Source of the DNA: Desulfobacteraceae bacterium
GTDB lineage: Bacteria; Desulfobacterota; Desulfobacteria; Desulfobacterales; Desulfobacteraceae
Reading direction: 5' to 3'
NCBI GenBank assembly: GCA_024225635.1
Contig: JAAEMK010000144.1
Span: forward strand, 1 to 50,741
DNA length: 50,741 nucleotides
The notes under the pieces were generated by a model, which was not told the DNA's origin, did not search any database, and saw only the letters and a list, made by a program, of their open reading frames with translations. Shown here in pieces: positions 1-9,124 of the stretch. The translations under genes and the position numbers were made by a program. Position 1 is the stretch's first letter; every line of letters starts with the position of its first letter.

Positions 1-1
1 G

Positions 2-637
2 TTCCCCATAGACGACTTTAAAAGCGGGGAATCATGGCGTCTGTTTAAAATCATGGGAGAATTTGTCGAGGGTATCGATACCCTGCACAACATCGGCCCC
101 GCCGTCTCCATCTTCGGATCGGCCCGGACCACCCCGGGAAAACCATGCTATAAAATGGCGGAAACCATTGCAGCCCTGTTTGCCAAGGCAGGGTACGGCG
201 TCATCACCGGCGGCGGCCCCGGGGTCATGGAGGCGGCCAACAAAGGGGCCGCGTCGGTAAACGGCACCTCGGTGGGGCTCAACATAAACCTCCCCTTTGA
301 GCAACATGCCAACACATACGCAAACATAGAGGTGGATTTCAACTACTTCTTTATCCGCAAGGTGATGTTCATCAAATACGCCCAGGCCTACATCATCATT
401 CCCGGCGGTTTCGGGACCCTGGACGAGCTGTTTGAGGCCGTCACCCTGATCCAGACCCACCGGATCAAACCCCTGCCCGTAATCCTGGTGGGAACCGAGT
501 ACTGGGGCGGGCTTGTGGAATGGATAAAAACACGGATGCTCAAGGACAAGATGATATCACCGGAAGACCTGGACATCTTTCAGGTCCTGGACGATCCGGA
601 AGAGATCGTAAAAGCGGTTGTGGAGTTCAAGAGATAA
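2..637 (+). CDS. LOG-family protein (TIGR00730-type Rossmann fold), 5' end outside window
   Basis: The reading frame is open from base 2 through an internal ATG at 53, and the residues before that ATG (SWRLFKIMGEFVEG) look like normal family sequence, so the true start is probably upstream of the window and this is a 5'-partial gene. It carries the nucleotide-binding signature GGGPGVMEAANKGA and the PGGFGTLDELFE motif that define LOG/lysine-decarboxylase-like proteins. Characterised members are cytokinin riboside 5'-monophosphate phosphoribohydrolases, cleaving nucleoside monophosphates to base and ribose 5-phosphate. In bacteria the physiological substrate is often unclear. The stop codon overlaps the start of the downstream methyltransferase (TAATG), indicating translational coupling. 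Family assignment is confident; the exact substrate is not. Confidence 0.9.
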   Translation, partial: FPIDDFKSGESWRLFKIMGEFVEGIDTLHNIGPAVSIFGSARTTPGKPCYKMAETIAALFAKAGYGVITGGGPGVMEAANKGAASVNGTSVGLNINLPFEQHANTYANIEVDFNYFFIRKVMFIKYAQAYIIIPGGFGTLDELFEAVTLIQTHRIKPLPVILVGTEYWGGLVEWIKTRMLKDKMISPEDLDIFQVLDDPEEIVKAVVEFKR

Positions 638-1719
638 TGACAAGCACCAGCCACCTCGTACATTTCAAAGACTCCTCTGACATGGGGGCGATCGAGTCCG
701 AATCGGTCAACCTGGTCGTGACATCGCCCCCCTACCCCATGGTGGAGATGTGGGACGACCTCTTCTGCGCCCAGGATAAAGAGATCAAAACAGCCCTGGA
801 CAAGGGCCAAGGCATGAAAGCCTTTGAGGGGATGCACAAAAAACTCGACAAGGTGTGGAAAGAGGTCTACCGGATACTGGCTCCCGGCTCCTTTGCCTGC
901 ATCAACATCGGGGATGCCACCCGGACCGTGGACGGCGCCTTTCTCCTCTACCCCAACCACTCACGGATTCTCAACGCCCTGGTGGGCCTTGGCTTCTCCC
1001 CCATGCCCTCGGTGATCTGGAGAAAGCAGACCAATGCCCCCAACAAGTTCATGGGGTCCGGCATGCTCCCGGCAGGCGCCTATGTGACCCTGGAGCATGA
1101 GTACGTGCTCATCCTGCGAAAGGGAGAGAAACGGGAGTTCAAGCGGCCAAGCGATAAGGAGAACCGCAGGCAGAGCGCCCTGTTCTGGGAGGAGAGGAAC
1201 CAGTGGTTCTCCGATGTCTGGTTCGACCTCAAGGGCACCGTACAGAAGCTCAAGCAAAAGGATGTCAGGAACCGAAGCGGCGCCTACCCCTTTGCCCTGC
1301 CCTACCGGCTCATCAACATGTATTCCGCCAAGGGAGACACCGTGGTTGATCCCTTCCTGGGCCTTGGCACCACCACCCTTGCCGCCATTGCAGCGGCGCG
1401 GAACAGCGTTGGATTTGAACTGGACCCGGGATTCTGGGACACCATTGCCCAGCGGATAGAAAAATCGGAACCCATGCTCAACCAGGAGATTCTCCAGCGG
1501 CTTACGCAACACCGGGAATTTGTGAAGACCCGGAAGGAGCAGAACAAACCGTTCAAGCATTTCAACGAGACCCACGGTTTTGATGTGATCACCAACCAGG
1601 AGCGGTTTCTCCACCTCAACGGGGTTGATGCCATCACCGTTGACAAGAATAAAAAACGTTTCCAGGTGACCCATTCCGAATTTCCGGAACCGGAAAGGGA
1701 CCTGTTCACCGTGATTTAA
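637..1719 (+). CDS. Site-specific DNA methyltransferase (TSPPY class), apparently solitary
   Basis: A 360-residue enzyme. The catalytic motif IV TSPPY lies at residues 29-33 and the SAM-binding motif I (DPFLGLGTT) at 238-246. This is the permuted beta-class order typical of amino-methyltransferases; SPPY usually points to N4-cytosine or N6-adenine methylation. The start was set at the ATG overlapping the previous stop (TAATG): the frame is open further upstream, but that part lies inside the LOG gene. No endonuclease gene is adjacent, so it may be an orphan regulatory methylase or half of a restriction system encoded elsewhere. The recognition site cannot be read from sequence. The C-terminal ~100 residues are charged and do not match a motif I know. 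Confidence 0.88.
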   Translation: MTSTSHLVHFKDSSDMGAIESESVNLVVTSPPYPMVEMWDDLFCAQDKEIKTALDKGQGMKAFEGMHKKLDKVWKEVYRILAPGSFACINIGDATRTVDGAFLLYPNHSRILNALVGLGFSPMPSVIWRKQTNAPNKFMGSGMLPAGAYVTLEHEYVLILRKGEKREFKRPSDKENRRQSALFWEERNQWFSDVWFDLKGTVQKLKQKDVRNRSGAYPFALPYRLINMYSAKGDTVVDPFLGLGTTTLAAIAAARNSVGFELDPGFWDTIAQRIEKSEPMLNQEILQRLTQHREFVKTRKEQNKPFKHFNETHGFDVITNQERFLHLNGVDAITVDKNKKRFQVTHSEFPEPERDLFTVI

Positions 1720-1730
1720 AACCCGGACGG

Positions 1731-2666
1731 ATGAGAGAGAAAGCCCCCATGAAACCGCCAAAAGCAAAAAAAGCACAGACCTTTGCCGCCATACTCAGGC
1801 ACTTGAAGGCCAGCCCCACCTTTGAATCCATCGGGGTCGGCCAATACCGGACCCTGCTTGAGAAAAGCGCAAAAGCCTTTAAGGTCGACCCGGCCACCAG
1901 GATCGACCCGGTGACCCTTGACCATGTGTCCGGGGCATGGATCACACCGGATAAGGCGAACCAAGACCATGTCATCCTCTACCTCCACGGAGGGGGATTC
2001 ATGGGGGGCTCCATCAACACCCACAAGGATCTCGGCGCAAGGATCGCCGCCGCCGCCGGGGCAAGGCTTCTCATGCCCGAGTACAGGCTTGCCCCGGAGC
2101 ACCCCTTTCCCGCCGGCCTTACGGATGTCGTCACGGCCTGCACCTGGCTTCTGGACCACCACGTCTCCCCGGACCGCCTGGTGGTCGCGGGGGACTCCGC
2201 AGGGGGCGGCCTTACCGTGTCCCTGCTCCTGAAGCTGAAGGAAAAGAAGATCCCCCTTCCAAGGGCGGCAGTGCTCATCTCCCCCTGGGCGGACCTGGCC
2301 TGCACCGGTGAATCCCACCAGCTGAACCTTGGGAAAGATCCCATGCTGAACAAAAAGCTGCTGGTCTCAACCGCAGCCAATTACGTGGACAAGGCCCGGT
2401 TGACCCACCCCCTGGTGTCCCCCGTCCACGGGGATCTCTCAGGCCTGTGCCCCCTCCTGATCCAGGTGGGAAGCCACGAGGTGCTGCTGGACGATTCCAT
2501 CACCCTTGGGGCCAGGGCAAAGGAGGCCGGGGTGGAGGTCACCCTGGAGGTATGGGAGGAGATGTTCCATGTATGGCACTACTTTGCCCGCTACCTGGAC
2601 CAGTCCAGGGACGCCATCGACAACATCGGTGAATGGATAAAAAACAAGTTCCTGTCTGCTCGATAA
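1731..2666 (+). CDS. Alpha/beta-hydrolase, hormone-sensitive-lipase family esterase
   Basis: Up to 311 residues. It has the HSL-family oxyanion motif HGGGFMGG, the nucleophile elbow GDSAGG and a C-terminal His in the EMFHVWHYF segment, with the Asp expected in the HEVLLDD stretch. It should hydrolyse short-chain carboxyl esters in the cytoplasm; no signal peptide is seen. The ATG at 1731 gives the longest form, but the ATG at 1749 has a better upstream GAGAGAAAG ribosome-binding sequence, so the protein may be six residues shorter. It follows the methyltransferase by 11 bp in the same direction. A degenerate copy of its last ~32 codons lies at 4676-4771. The natural substrate is unknown. Confidence 0.88.
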   Translation: MREKAPMKPPKAKKAQTFAAILRHLKASPTFESIGVGQYRTLLEKSAKAFKVDPATRIDPVTLDHVSGAWITPDKANQDHVILYLHGGGFMGGSINTHKDLGARIAAAAGARLLMPEYRLAPEHPFPAGLTDVVTACTWLLDHHVSPDRLVVAGDSAGGGLTVSLLLKLKEKKIPLPRAAVLISPWADLACTGESHQLNLGKDPMLNKKLLVSTAANYVDKARLTHPLVSPVHGDLSGLCPLLIQVGSHEVLLDDSITLGARAKEAGVEVTLEVWEEMFHVWHYFARYLDQSRDAIDNIGEWIKNKFLSAR

Positions 2667-2714
2667 AAGCCCCTTTATTCCTGATTGTTTCGGCTTTCCG
2701 GCCACGTTGTTTCC

Positions 2715-4493
2715 CTAACAACATTTCACAACATTTCTTCCGCCCTTTTTTGCCAGATAGAGTGCATTGTCAGCACGTTTGACAAATGAATCAGCCGTAT
2801 CCCCAACCTGAAGTTCCGTAAGACCGATACTTACGGTAATACGGCCGGCTTTTGGAAAGTCATGGGCGGATATTTTTTCCCTTAACCGTTCCGATAGTTT
2901 CAGGGCGGCATCTTTTCTTGTCTGGGGCTGCAAAACAGTAAACTCTTCACCACCCCATCGTGCAATGAGATCCTCGTGACGAATACTTTCCTTAATAATA
3001 CGAACAAAGTCCTTTAGAACCATATCTCCAACATCATGTCCATAGGAATTATTTACATCTTTAAAATGATCGATATCGAGCATGAGCATTGAAAGCGGTT
3101 CATTATAGCGTTTTGCCCTGCCGATATTTGAATTCAGATACCCATTGAAAGCCCGCCGGTTATAAGCACCGGTCAACTCGTCAGTGGTTGAAAGAAGACG
3201 TAACTTTTGTTCCACCTTTTCCCGTTGCTCGACCTCATGGATCAATTCATCCCTGGACGTCATGGTGTCCCGGAGGTTTTTCGCCATTCCGTTCAGGGAT
3301 TTTGCCAGGGAACCGATCTCGTCATTTGAGAATACACGGGCCCTTGAATCAAGATCGCCTTTACCAATAGCCCGGGCAACAGTTGCAAGTTCATTGATGG
3401 GCCGGGTTGCCCATTTGCCCAAAAACAATGCGACAGCAGCGGCTAAGATGGTGAAAACAATTCCGACAATAATAATTAACAGAGTTGTTTTAAGGGTATA
3501 CTTAATGGCTTCTTCTTCACTGAGAGCGATGACAACGTGCCAACCGTCGCCTTTGTTGCCCTTAATGTGATCAATAGATTCCCGGTTGCCTCCAAAACCA
3601 TATTTTTCCGATCCCATTGTAATTCCTATGGAGGTAAAAGCCATAAGCTGTTTTTTGCCGTTTTCAGCAATGATTGCGGAACCGCTCTCTTTTAGCCGTA
3701 ACGCCCCGATAAGAGCCTTGTTAATCCGGGTTGACAGAGGAATAACGTCTTGTTCGGCCACTATCAGGCCGCTTGTGCGCACGATTTTCGACCTGCCGGG
3801 ATGACGCTGGTCAAACGCCCGGACAACACCGGTCAACGGCCCCATGATATTTACGTTGCATTTCAATATTCCACTTATCCCGTTTTCATCCCAGATTGGG
3901 ACAACCACCCCAAGCACATATCCCTGCACGCTGGTGTCAAAACCGCGATCATCCAGAAAAATCCTGCCTCGGCCGTCATCATGGCACGCCAACCACCAAT
4001 ATTTATGGCCATGGGCAAGGGTGGTCAGTTTTCCGGTCGTGGCAATCATGACCCCGTAACGGTTGGTGAGAAATATTTCACCGTACACGCCGGGCATGAT
4101 TATTTGCTGATACTTAAGATACCCTGCAACGGGGTTGGTCATGCGGGCCTGGATAAAGGGATCGTTGATATCCGCGGTTCCTGTCCATCGCAGGTTGCGT
4201 CTGTCAATCTCTTTATTTCGTTCTTCGCCAGCCAATGCGGCAAATTCGGAATTGCTTTTCTGCAGGGCATCCCTGATAAGCGGAGAAGATGAAATAGTGA
4301 CGGCTAATGCTGCATTCTGTTTAATATGGGATTCAAGATGCAGAGCAATCTCTTCAGAGAGAAGTTCAATGTTTTCCATCTCCTTATCCATGACAATTCT
4401 GTGACTCTGAATGTTATACCCCAGTGAAAGCAGAATCACGATGCCAACTCCGAACAAAGTCATTATGACGGCATATTTATACTGTATCTTCAT
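2715..4493 (-). CDS. Membrane diguanylate cyclase: Cache sensor, HAMP, GGDEF
   Basis: 592 residues. An N-terminal membrane helix (about 8-26) precedes a large periplasmic Cache-like sensor (about 30-335), a second membrane helix (about 340-360), a HAMP linker and a C-terminal GGDEF domain. The active-site signature is GGEEF at 514-518, and an intact product-inhibition I-site RxxD (RHED, 505-508) lies five residues before it. It should make cyclic di-GMP from GTP in response to a periplasmic ligand. The start has a good ribosome-binding site (GAGAGGATT before the ATG). It is convergent with the esterase and stands alone. All catalytic residues appear intact; the ligand is unknown. Confidence 0.93.
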   Translation of the reverse strand: MKIQYKYAVIMTLFGVGIVILLSLGYNIQSHRIVMDKEMENIELLSEEIALHLESHIKQNAALAVTISSSPLIRDALQKSNSEFAALAGEERNKEIDRRNLRWTGTADINDPFIQARMTNPVAGYLKYQQIIMPGVYGEIFLTNRYGVMIATTGKLTTLAHGHKYWWLACHDDGRGRIFLDDRGFDTSVQGYVLGVVVPIWDENGISGILKCNVNIMGPLTGVVRAFDQRHPGRSKIVRTSGLIVAEQDVIPLSTRINKALIGALRLKESGSAIIAENGKKQLMAFTSIGITMGSEKYGFGGNRESIDHIKGNKGDGWHVVIALSEEEAIKYTLKTTLLIIIVGIVFTILAAAVALFLGKWATRPINELATVARAIGKGDLDSRARVFSNDEIGSLAKSLNGMAKNLRDTMTSRDELIHEVEQREKVEQKLRLLSTTDELTGAYNRRAFNGYLNSNIGRAKRYNEPLSMLMLDIDHFKDVNNSYGHDVGDMVLKDFVRIIKESIRHEDLIARWGGEEFTVLQPQTRKDAALKLSERLREKISAHDFPKAGRITVSIGLTELQVGDTADSFVKRADNALYLAKKGGRNVVKCC

Positions 4494-4675
4494 AATCCTC
4501 TCGTTTTTTTCTCAAAAGAGAATAACAAACGGGGGCAAGATCATTTTGTACGCATTTGTCATTACAACACCATTTCCCAAAACGGTTCAACTTATTGAAG
4601 CCGTAATCGATCGCATTATTGCATGTTGGGTATTATAATGGCAAGTGCCGGGGCAAGGGAATTATGATTATAATA

Positions 4676-4771
4676 TTCCATGAATGGTACTACTTTGCCC
4701 GCAACCTGGACCAGGCCGGGGACGCCATCTACGGTATCGGCGGAGGGATAAAGGCCGGGCTGAAACCTTAA
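4676..4771 (+). pseudogene. Degenerate copy of the esterase C-terminal tail
   Basis: In one frame this stretch reads FHEWYYFARNLDQAGDAI followed by GIGGGIKAGLKP and a stop. The esterase ending at 2666 reads FHVWHYFARYLDQSRDAI followed by NIGEWIKNK. Protein and DNA similarity is obvious across about 80 bp and stops abruptly upstream of 4676. A small frame starting at the ATG at 4664 runs through it (35 codons with stop), but I see no reason to think it is functional. The rho-independent terminator at 4751-4780 is built from the last codons of this fragment. It is most likely a relic of a former tandem or dispersed esterase copy. Confidence 0.75.
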
Positions 4772-4782
4772 CCCGGCCTTTG
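4751..4782 (+). terminator. GC-rich hairpin, probable rho-independent terminator
   Basis: The perfect 9-bp arms AAGGCCGGG (4751-4759) and CCCGGCCTT (4772-4780) are separated by 12 nt and followed by a short T-rich stretch. It overlaps the esterase-tail relic. On the minus strand it lies 30-60 bp beyond the stop of the carboxypeptidase gene and may terminate that transcript. Confidence 0.55.
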
Positions 4783-4809
4783 ATTATTGGAATCGGTCTT
4801 TCCTGTATC

Positions 4810-7278
4810 TTAGTACCCTGCCATAACGCTTATCTCATCGATATAAACGTCGTCTCTGTTGCCGCTGGCGTCGCACCTGAACCTGATTTTCATATCCGTC
4901 GAAAAGTCGTAGCTTGCTTCATCGATGGCTACGGTCATATTATAGAAAGTCCCGTTAACGAAATCAGTACCGCTGACGTAGGCTGCCACGGTATGCCACG
5001 TGGACCCGTCATAATACTGCACCCAGAAATCTTCGCCCGTTTCCATGCTCACGGCCTTGAACCAGAACGAAACCTCAATCCGGGTGTATCCGGGGGTATC
5101 CACGTCAATGGGGTCTGTATGGTAAAAGGATGAAGAAACGCCGCTGTTGTCCTGGATGTTAGCCGCACTGCTTCCCTGATGGGCATGGGTGCCCCGCGTG
5201 TATAACCTGCAATCACGTCCGCCGTCCCGGTAATTTCCCCATCCGGACTCGAAATCGTCATAGGTCAGCTCGGTCCATGGAGGAGGAGAATCCGTTGTAG
5301 CCGAAGCCACCGGACTCCAGTCGGTTCCGTTTTGATTGGGCGACTTGTCACGGGCCTTGACCCGGTATGAATAGGAGGTGTCCGGTTCGAGCCCCGTATC
5401 CTCGTAGGCGGCGCTGTCCTGCCAGCCGCTGTCTTGGCAGCCTGCCGACGTGCACTCGAAAAAGTACTCGACGCCGCTTGGGTCGGAAGCGGTGGTCCCG
5501 GTCATGGCAATGGAGGTGGGACCGGTTGCATGGGGTTCCGTCGCCCAGGTCATGGGAGAGGGAACGGGCGGGTCGTAATCCGGGGGCGCGTCGTTGATAT
5601 GGATAAATACGGCACTGACCGCGCCCCAGTTCCCGTCCGCGTCCTGACCGCGTACAAAGATCATATGCGAACCGTCGCTCCATCCGGTGGTGTCGATGAC
5701 GGCTTCGACGGATTCCGTGCTGCTGTTGAAAAAACCGTCGGACGGCGTCATGGGAATGCCTGTGGGAAGGGGATCTTCGGACCAGGGCGGTACATCCGCA
5801 TAATACTCGGCGGTGGCGATGTCCTGGGTGCCTTCGGTACCGTTGCTGTTGTTGTAACGGGTGTCGTCGATCACGGCGCTCAGGGTGACGGGGGTACCGG
5901 GGGGAATTCCCGGCGGTGCGGCTCCGAAGTCAACGGCAGGATCGACGGCATCGGGCCCGGCCGGCGTCATATAGGGGGTTCGCGCAACCTTCATGGCGTA
6001 CAGCAGCGCCTGCATGTTTAAGGGCAGGATGGTGCTTTCGAAATAGCTGCAGTCCTCGAAGAATTCCGTTCCCAGTTCAAAGGTGTAGGATGCGATTCCC
6101 AGTTCGCCGTAGGTGAAGGAGGTGGTGGTTCCGTCCGTCGGATACAGCCCGTAGGACTGCTCGGGGGTATGGTCGTTGAAGTATGCGAACTTTCTCCCCA
6201 GGGTCTGGAGCTGTAAGGCATTCGGCGCGGGATCGGGGGTCCAGCCCCAGGGCCACAACACCAGCCTGCCATGGCTGTGCACGTCGATATAGAGACCGGT
6301 GGCGTCCAGTGGCGCGGGATCGTTATCATCGGGTCCCCGCTGGTCGGCAAACTGGCTGAATACGTATTGCTGGATGGCATCGGTCTCGGGCTCCGAAGCC
6401 GCATAGGCTCCATGATAGGTGGAGCTGCACTCGTAGTCGCTGGAACCGCCGCAGCAGTCCCACTTGAACTGGAAGTTCCGGTTGAGATCAGCCCCCCGGT
6501 TGTTGCTGGTGGGGCCGCAATAATCCTGGTTTGTGTTTTTTCTCCAGAACAGGCCTGTTTCCGCCTTTTTCCGGCCGTCCGGATTTGCGTGAAGCATGAT
6601 ATGAATCTCGTGATGATCCAGCAGCCAGGTGGCTTCGGGGTCGTCGCCATGGGAATCGACCAGGTATTCGGCCAGGCGGGTGACGAGTTCGGCGGTGGTG
6701 TATTCACGGGCATGGATGGCGGCCGTGAGGAATATCCGGGGCTTGGGGCCGGGAACAGCGGAGTTGGTCAGGCGCAGCACCTTCATGTCGTAGCCGCCCA
6801 GGCCGTTGGACTTTTCCCAGGAGTCCCCCTCGTCGATCCATGTGGCGAGACCGGGATGATCCACGGCAATGGCCTCTGCGGTGGCAAAGGTTTCCTCCAC
6901 TGTCCGGTAACAGGGATAGCCCGGTATCCCGGTCGCCTCAATCATGGCTGCCTGCCGGATTTCTTCCATTTTTTTTTCCAGGGGATTGGCAATCTCTTCC
7001 ATCTTCAGTCCCGTATCGACCAGGCGGGCGTACTCTTCACCGCTCATGATTTCCACGACCACGTAACCTTTTTCGTATTTGGACTCGATGGCGTTGAACG
7101 ACTTTACGATACCGTGGGCGGCTGCCCGGGAATCAAAATAGACCCGGAAAAACCTTGATTCCTGATAAGGCCCGGGCACGTCCTGGGCCTTACCGGCGGC
7201 GCTGGCCTGATAACTCGCGCATATCGCCGCGACAAACAGAATCAGGCCGAAGGTCAACAGATACTTGTGGTATTTCAT
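4810..7278 (-). CDS. Secreted M14 zinc carboxypeptidase with FN3 and C-terminal jelly-roll-like domain
   Basis: 822 residues from the ATG at 7278, chosen because it has a strong AAGGAGGATAAT ribosome-binding site and opens directly on a signal peptide (hydrophobic core about 7-20, cleavage near ASAAGK). The M14 catalytic set is complete: HAREYTTAE with zinc ligands H189 and E192, NPDG, the substrate-binding DLNRNF, third zinc ligand H334 in DVHSHG, and general base E401 in TFELG. A fibronectin type III-like domain (roughly 590-690) and a C-terminal module beginning DDFESGW follow; such modules often bind surfaces or polymers in secreted enzymes of marine bacteria. It probably degrades peptides outside the cell. 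It stands alone, with 435 bp upstream. Confidence 0.92.
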   Translation of the reverse strand: MKYHKYLLTFGLILFVAAICASYQASAAGKAQDVPGPYQESRFFRVYFDSRAAAHGIVKSFNAIESKYEKGYVVVEIMSGEEYARLVDTGLKMEEIANPLEKKMEEIRQAAMIEATGIPGYPCYRTVEETFATAEAIAVDHPGLATWIDEGDSWEKSNGLGGYDMKVLRLTNSAVPGPKPRIFLTAAIHAREYTTAELVTRLAEYLVDSHGDDPEATWLLDHHEIHIMLHANPDGRKKAETGLFWRKNTNQDYCGPTSNNRGADLNRNFQFKWDCCGGSSDYECSSTYHGAYAASEPETDAIQQYVFSQFADQRGPDDNDPAPLDATGLYIDVHSHGRLVLWPWGWTPDPAPNALQLQTLGRKFAYFNDHTPEQSYGLYPTDGTTTSFTYGELGIASYTFELGTEFFEDCSYFESTILPLNMQALLYAMKVARTPYMTPAGPDAVDPAVDFGAAPPGIPPGTPVTLSAVIDDTRYNNSNGTEGTQDIATAEYYADVPPWSEDPLPTGIPMTPSDGFFNSSTESVEAVIDTTGWSDGSHMIFVRGQDADGNWGAVSAVFIHINDAPPDYDPPVPSPMTWATEPHATGPTSIAMTGTTASDPSGVEYFFECTSAGCQDSGWQDSAAYEDTGLEPDTSYSYRVKARDKSPNQNGTDWSPVASATTDSPPPWTELTYDDFESGWGNYRDGGRDCRLYTRGTHAHQGSSAANIQDNSGVSSSFYHTDPIDVDTPGYTRIEVSFWFKAVSMETGEDFWVQYYDGSTWHTVAAYVSGTDFVNGTFYNMTVAIDEASYDFSTDMKIRFRCDASGNRDDVYIDEISVMAGY

Positions 7279-7713
7279 ATTATCCTCCTTATTATTGGCC
7301 GGCATGGCGCCGGCATGAATGAATAACTTCAAAATCGCCTCCGGCGGACTTGCCGAAGGTCGCACTTTCAAAAGGCGTGACACCCGGGATGCGCCTTGCG
7401 TTCAAACGGCGCAGCCCGGTTGCGCATTTTACTCTTTTACGTTATTTTCCGATCAGGTTGGCAATTTTTTTTCGGAGTATTTTACAGTTTACAAAATCTG
7501 CTTAATGCCTGACTCATAGCCAGTCTACAAGCAAAAAGCAAACCACCTGCAATATTATCCTGAAAATCACGGTTTTATGCCCTTACAACGGGGGTTCCGC
7601 TATATTAAAAAGACAATCCGGAAGCAGAAAAAATGTTATATAATGAAGCTTAAGAAATATGGTGTGAATTTTTTGTTATATATAATATGTATAACTCAAA
7701 AAGGAGAAATCGG
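7279..7713. other. Intergenic region between carboxypeptidase and CapA-like gene
   Basis: A 435-bp divergent intergenic region. It holds the carboxypeptidase ribosome-binding site at its left end and an AT-rich promoter-like stretch at its right end. That stretch includes TATAAT at 7681-7686 inside a GTTATA...TATAAC inverted repeat (7675-7696) and another TATAAT at 7639-7644. No convincing gene or RNA was found. Confidence 0.5.
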
Positions 7714-8997
7714 ATGAAGCGCTTGACGACCAGGAAAATACCCGGGCTCTGCTTCATGCTTCTTCTTCTGGTGACGGCAACCGCAAACGCCATATCCGGC
7801 ATGGAAGAGGCCCCGGGAAAACAGACAGGAGTCAGAACAATGCAGACAATGGCTGAAACCAACATCCCCAAACCGGACGGCGGGGAGAAAAACAGGTTCA
7901 TCACCCTGTTCATGTGCGGTGATGTGATGACGGGAAGAGGCGTCGATCAGATCCTGCCACACCCGAGCGATCCACGGCTTTATGAGACCTATGTCAAGGA
8001 TGCCGGGATCTACGTGGAGCTGGCCGAATGGAAAAACGGTCCCGTCAGGAAACCCGTGTCATGGTCTTACATCTGGGGAGACGCCCTTTCCGAACTCAGG
8101 CTCGGAAACCCGGATCTGAAAATCATCAACCTGGAAACCGCAGTCACCACAAGCAACGATTTCTGCATGTACAAGGGTATCAATTACCGGATGCATCCGA
8201 AAAATATTCCCGTGCTCACGGCTGCCGGTATCGATCTGGCCGTTCTGGCCAACAACCACGTGATCGACTGGGGAAAACAGGGGCTGATCGAAACACTGGA
8301 CACCCTCGAGTCGGCAAAAATCCGCCGGGCCGGGGCGGGACGAAATCTCCAGGAAGCGGAATCGGCGGCCGTCATGGAGATTGCGGGAAAAGGGAGGGTG
8401 CTGGTTTTCTCATTCGGCCTGTCGTCCAGCGGCATTCCCTATGAGTGGGCGGCTTCGGACGACACCCCGGGTGTTGCTTTTGCACCGGATCTGTCCGGAA
8501 AAACAGTTCGCCGCCTCAGGGACAGGATCTCGGCGATCCGCCGGAAAGGGGATATCGTAATCGCCTCGGTCCACTGGGGCGGGAACTGGGGATACCGGGT
8601 CTCTTCCAATGAACAAAGATTTGCCAGGGCAGTCATCGATGAAGCAGGTGTGGACATCGTCCACGGCCATTCCTCACACCACCCCCGGGGAATCGAGGTC
8701 TACCGGGACAAACCGATCATCTACGGTTGCGGCGACTTTATCAACGACTACGAAGGCATCCGCGGACACGAGGAATACAGGGGAGACCTTACTCTCATGT
8801 ATTTTATCACCATGGACCCGCAAACCGGAAAACTGGTCAAACTGCATCTCACGCCCATGCAGATAAAAAATCTAAGACTCAACCGTGTATCACCGGCCGA
8901 TGCCGGGTGGCTCAAAGAAGTGCTGGACCGGGAGGGGAAAAAACTGGGAACCCGGGTGACGCTGGAAAAGGATCTTACCCTGGGCCTCCACTGGTAA
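7714..8997 (+). CDS. CapA-family (PGA_cap) metallophosphatase-like protein, exported
   Basis: 427 residues from the ATG at 7714, which has an AAGGAGAAAT ribosome-binding site; the nine codons upstream in frame lack one. An N-terminal signal peptide (hydrophobic stretch about 12-27) is followed by a CapA/PGA_cap domain. Its signatures are FMCGDVMTGRG, NLETAVT, LANNHVIDWG, SVHWGGNW and VHGHSSHHPRGIEVY, with a GCGDFIND block. In Bacillus, CapA takes part in poly-gamma-glutamate capsule export; most homologues elsewhere have unknown substrates. No capB or capC gene is nearby, so a capsule role cannot be assumed. It stands alone and ends at a strong shared terminator. Confidence 0.88.
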   Translation: MKRLTTRKIPGLCFMLLLLVTATANAISGMEEAPGKQTGVRTMQTMAETNIPKPDGGEKNRFITLFMCGDVMTGRGVDQILPHPSDPRLYETYVKDAGIYVELAEWKNGPVRKPVSWSYIWGDALSELRLGNPDLKIINLETAVTTSNDFCMYKGINYRMHPKNIPVLTAAGIDLAVLANNHVIDWGKQGLIETLDTLESAKIRRAGAGRNLQEAESAAVMEIAGKGRVLVFSFGLSSSGIPYEWAASDDTPGVAFAPDLSGKTVRRLRDRISAIRRKGDIVIASVHWGGNWGYRVSSNEQRFARAVIDEAGVDIVHGHSSHHPRGIEVYRDKPIIYGCGDFINDYEGIRGHEEYRGDLTLMYFITMDPQTGKLVKLHLTPMQIKNLRLNRVSPADAGWLKEVLDREGKKLGTRVTLEKDLTLGLHW

Positions 8998-9056
8998 AGG
9001 AAAACCCCCTGCCCTTGCCGGGGAGATAAACACCATATCAGGAAGGAATTCAAACT

Positions 9057-9089
9057 GGCGCCATACCCTGCCGGTATGGCGCCTGTTTG
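9057..9089. terminator. Bidirectional hairpin terminator
   Basis: The perfect 11-bp arms GGCGCCATACC (9057-9067) and GGTATGGCGCC (9073-9083) have a 5-nt loop and are followed by TGTTTGTC. It sits between the convergent CapA-like and phosphodiesterase genes and probably serves both. Confidence 0.8.
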
Positions 9090-9124
9090 TCATTTCAGTA
9101 ATATTTTGACCGGATCAATGCACG

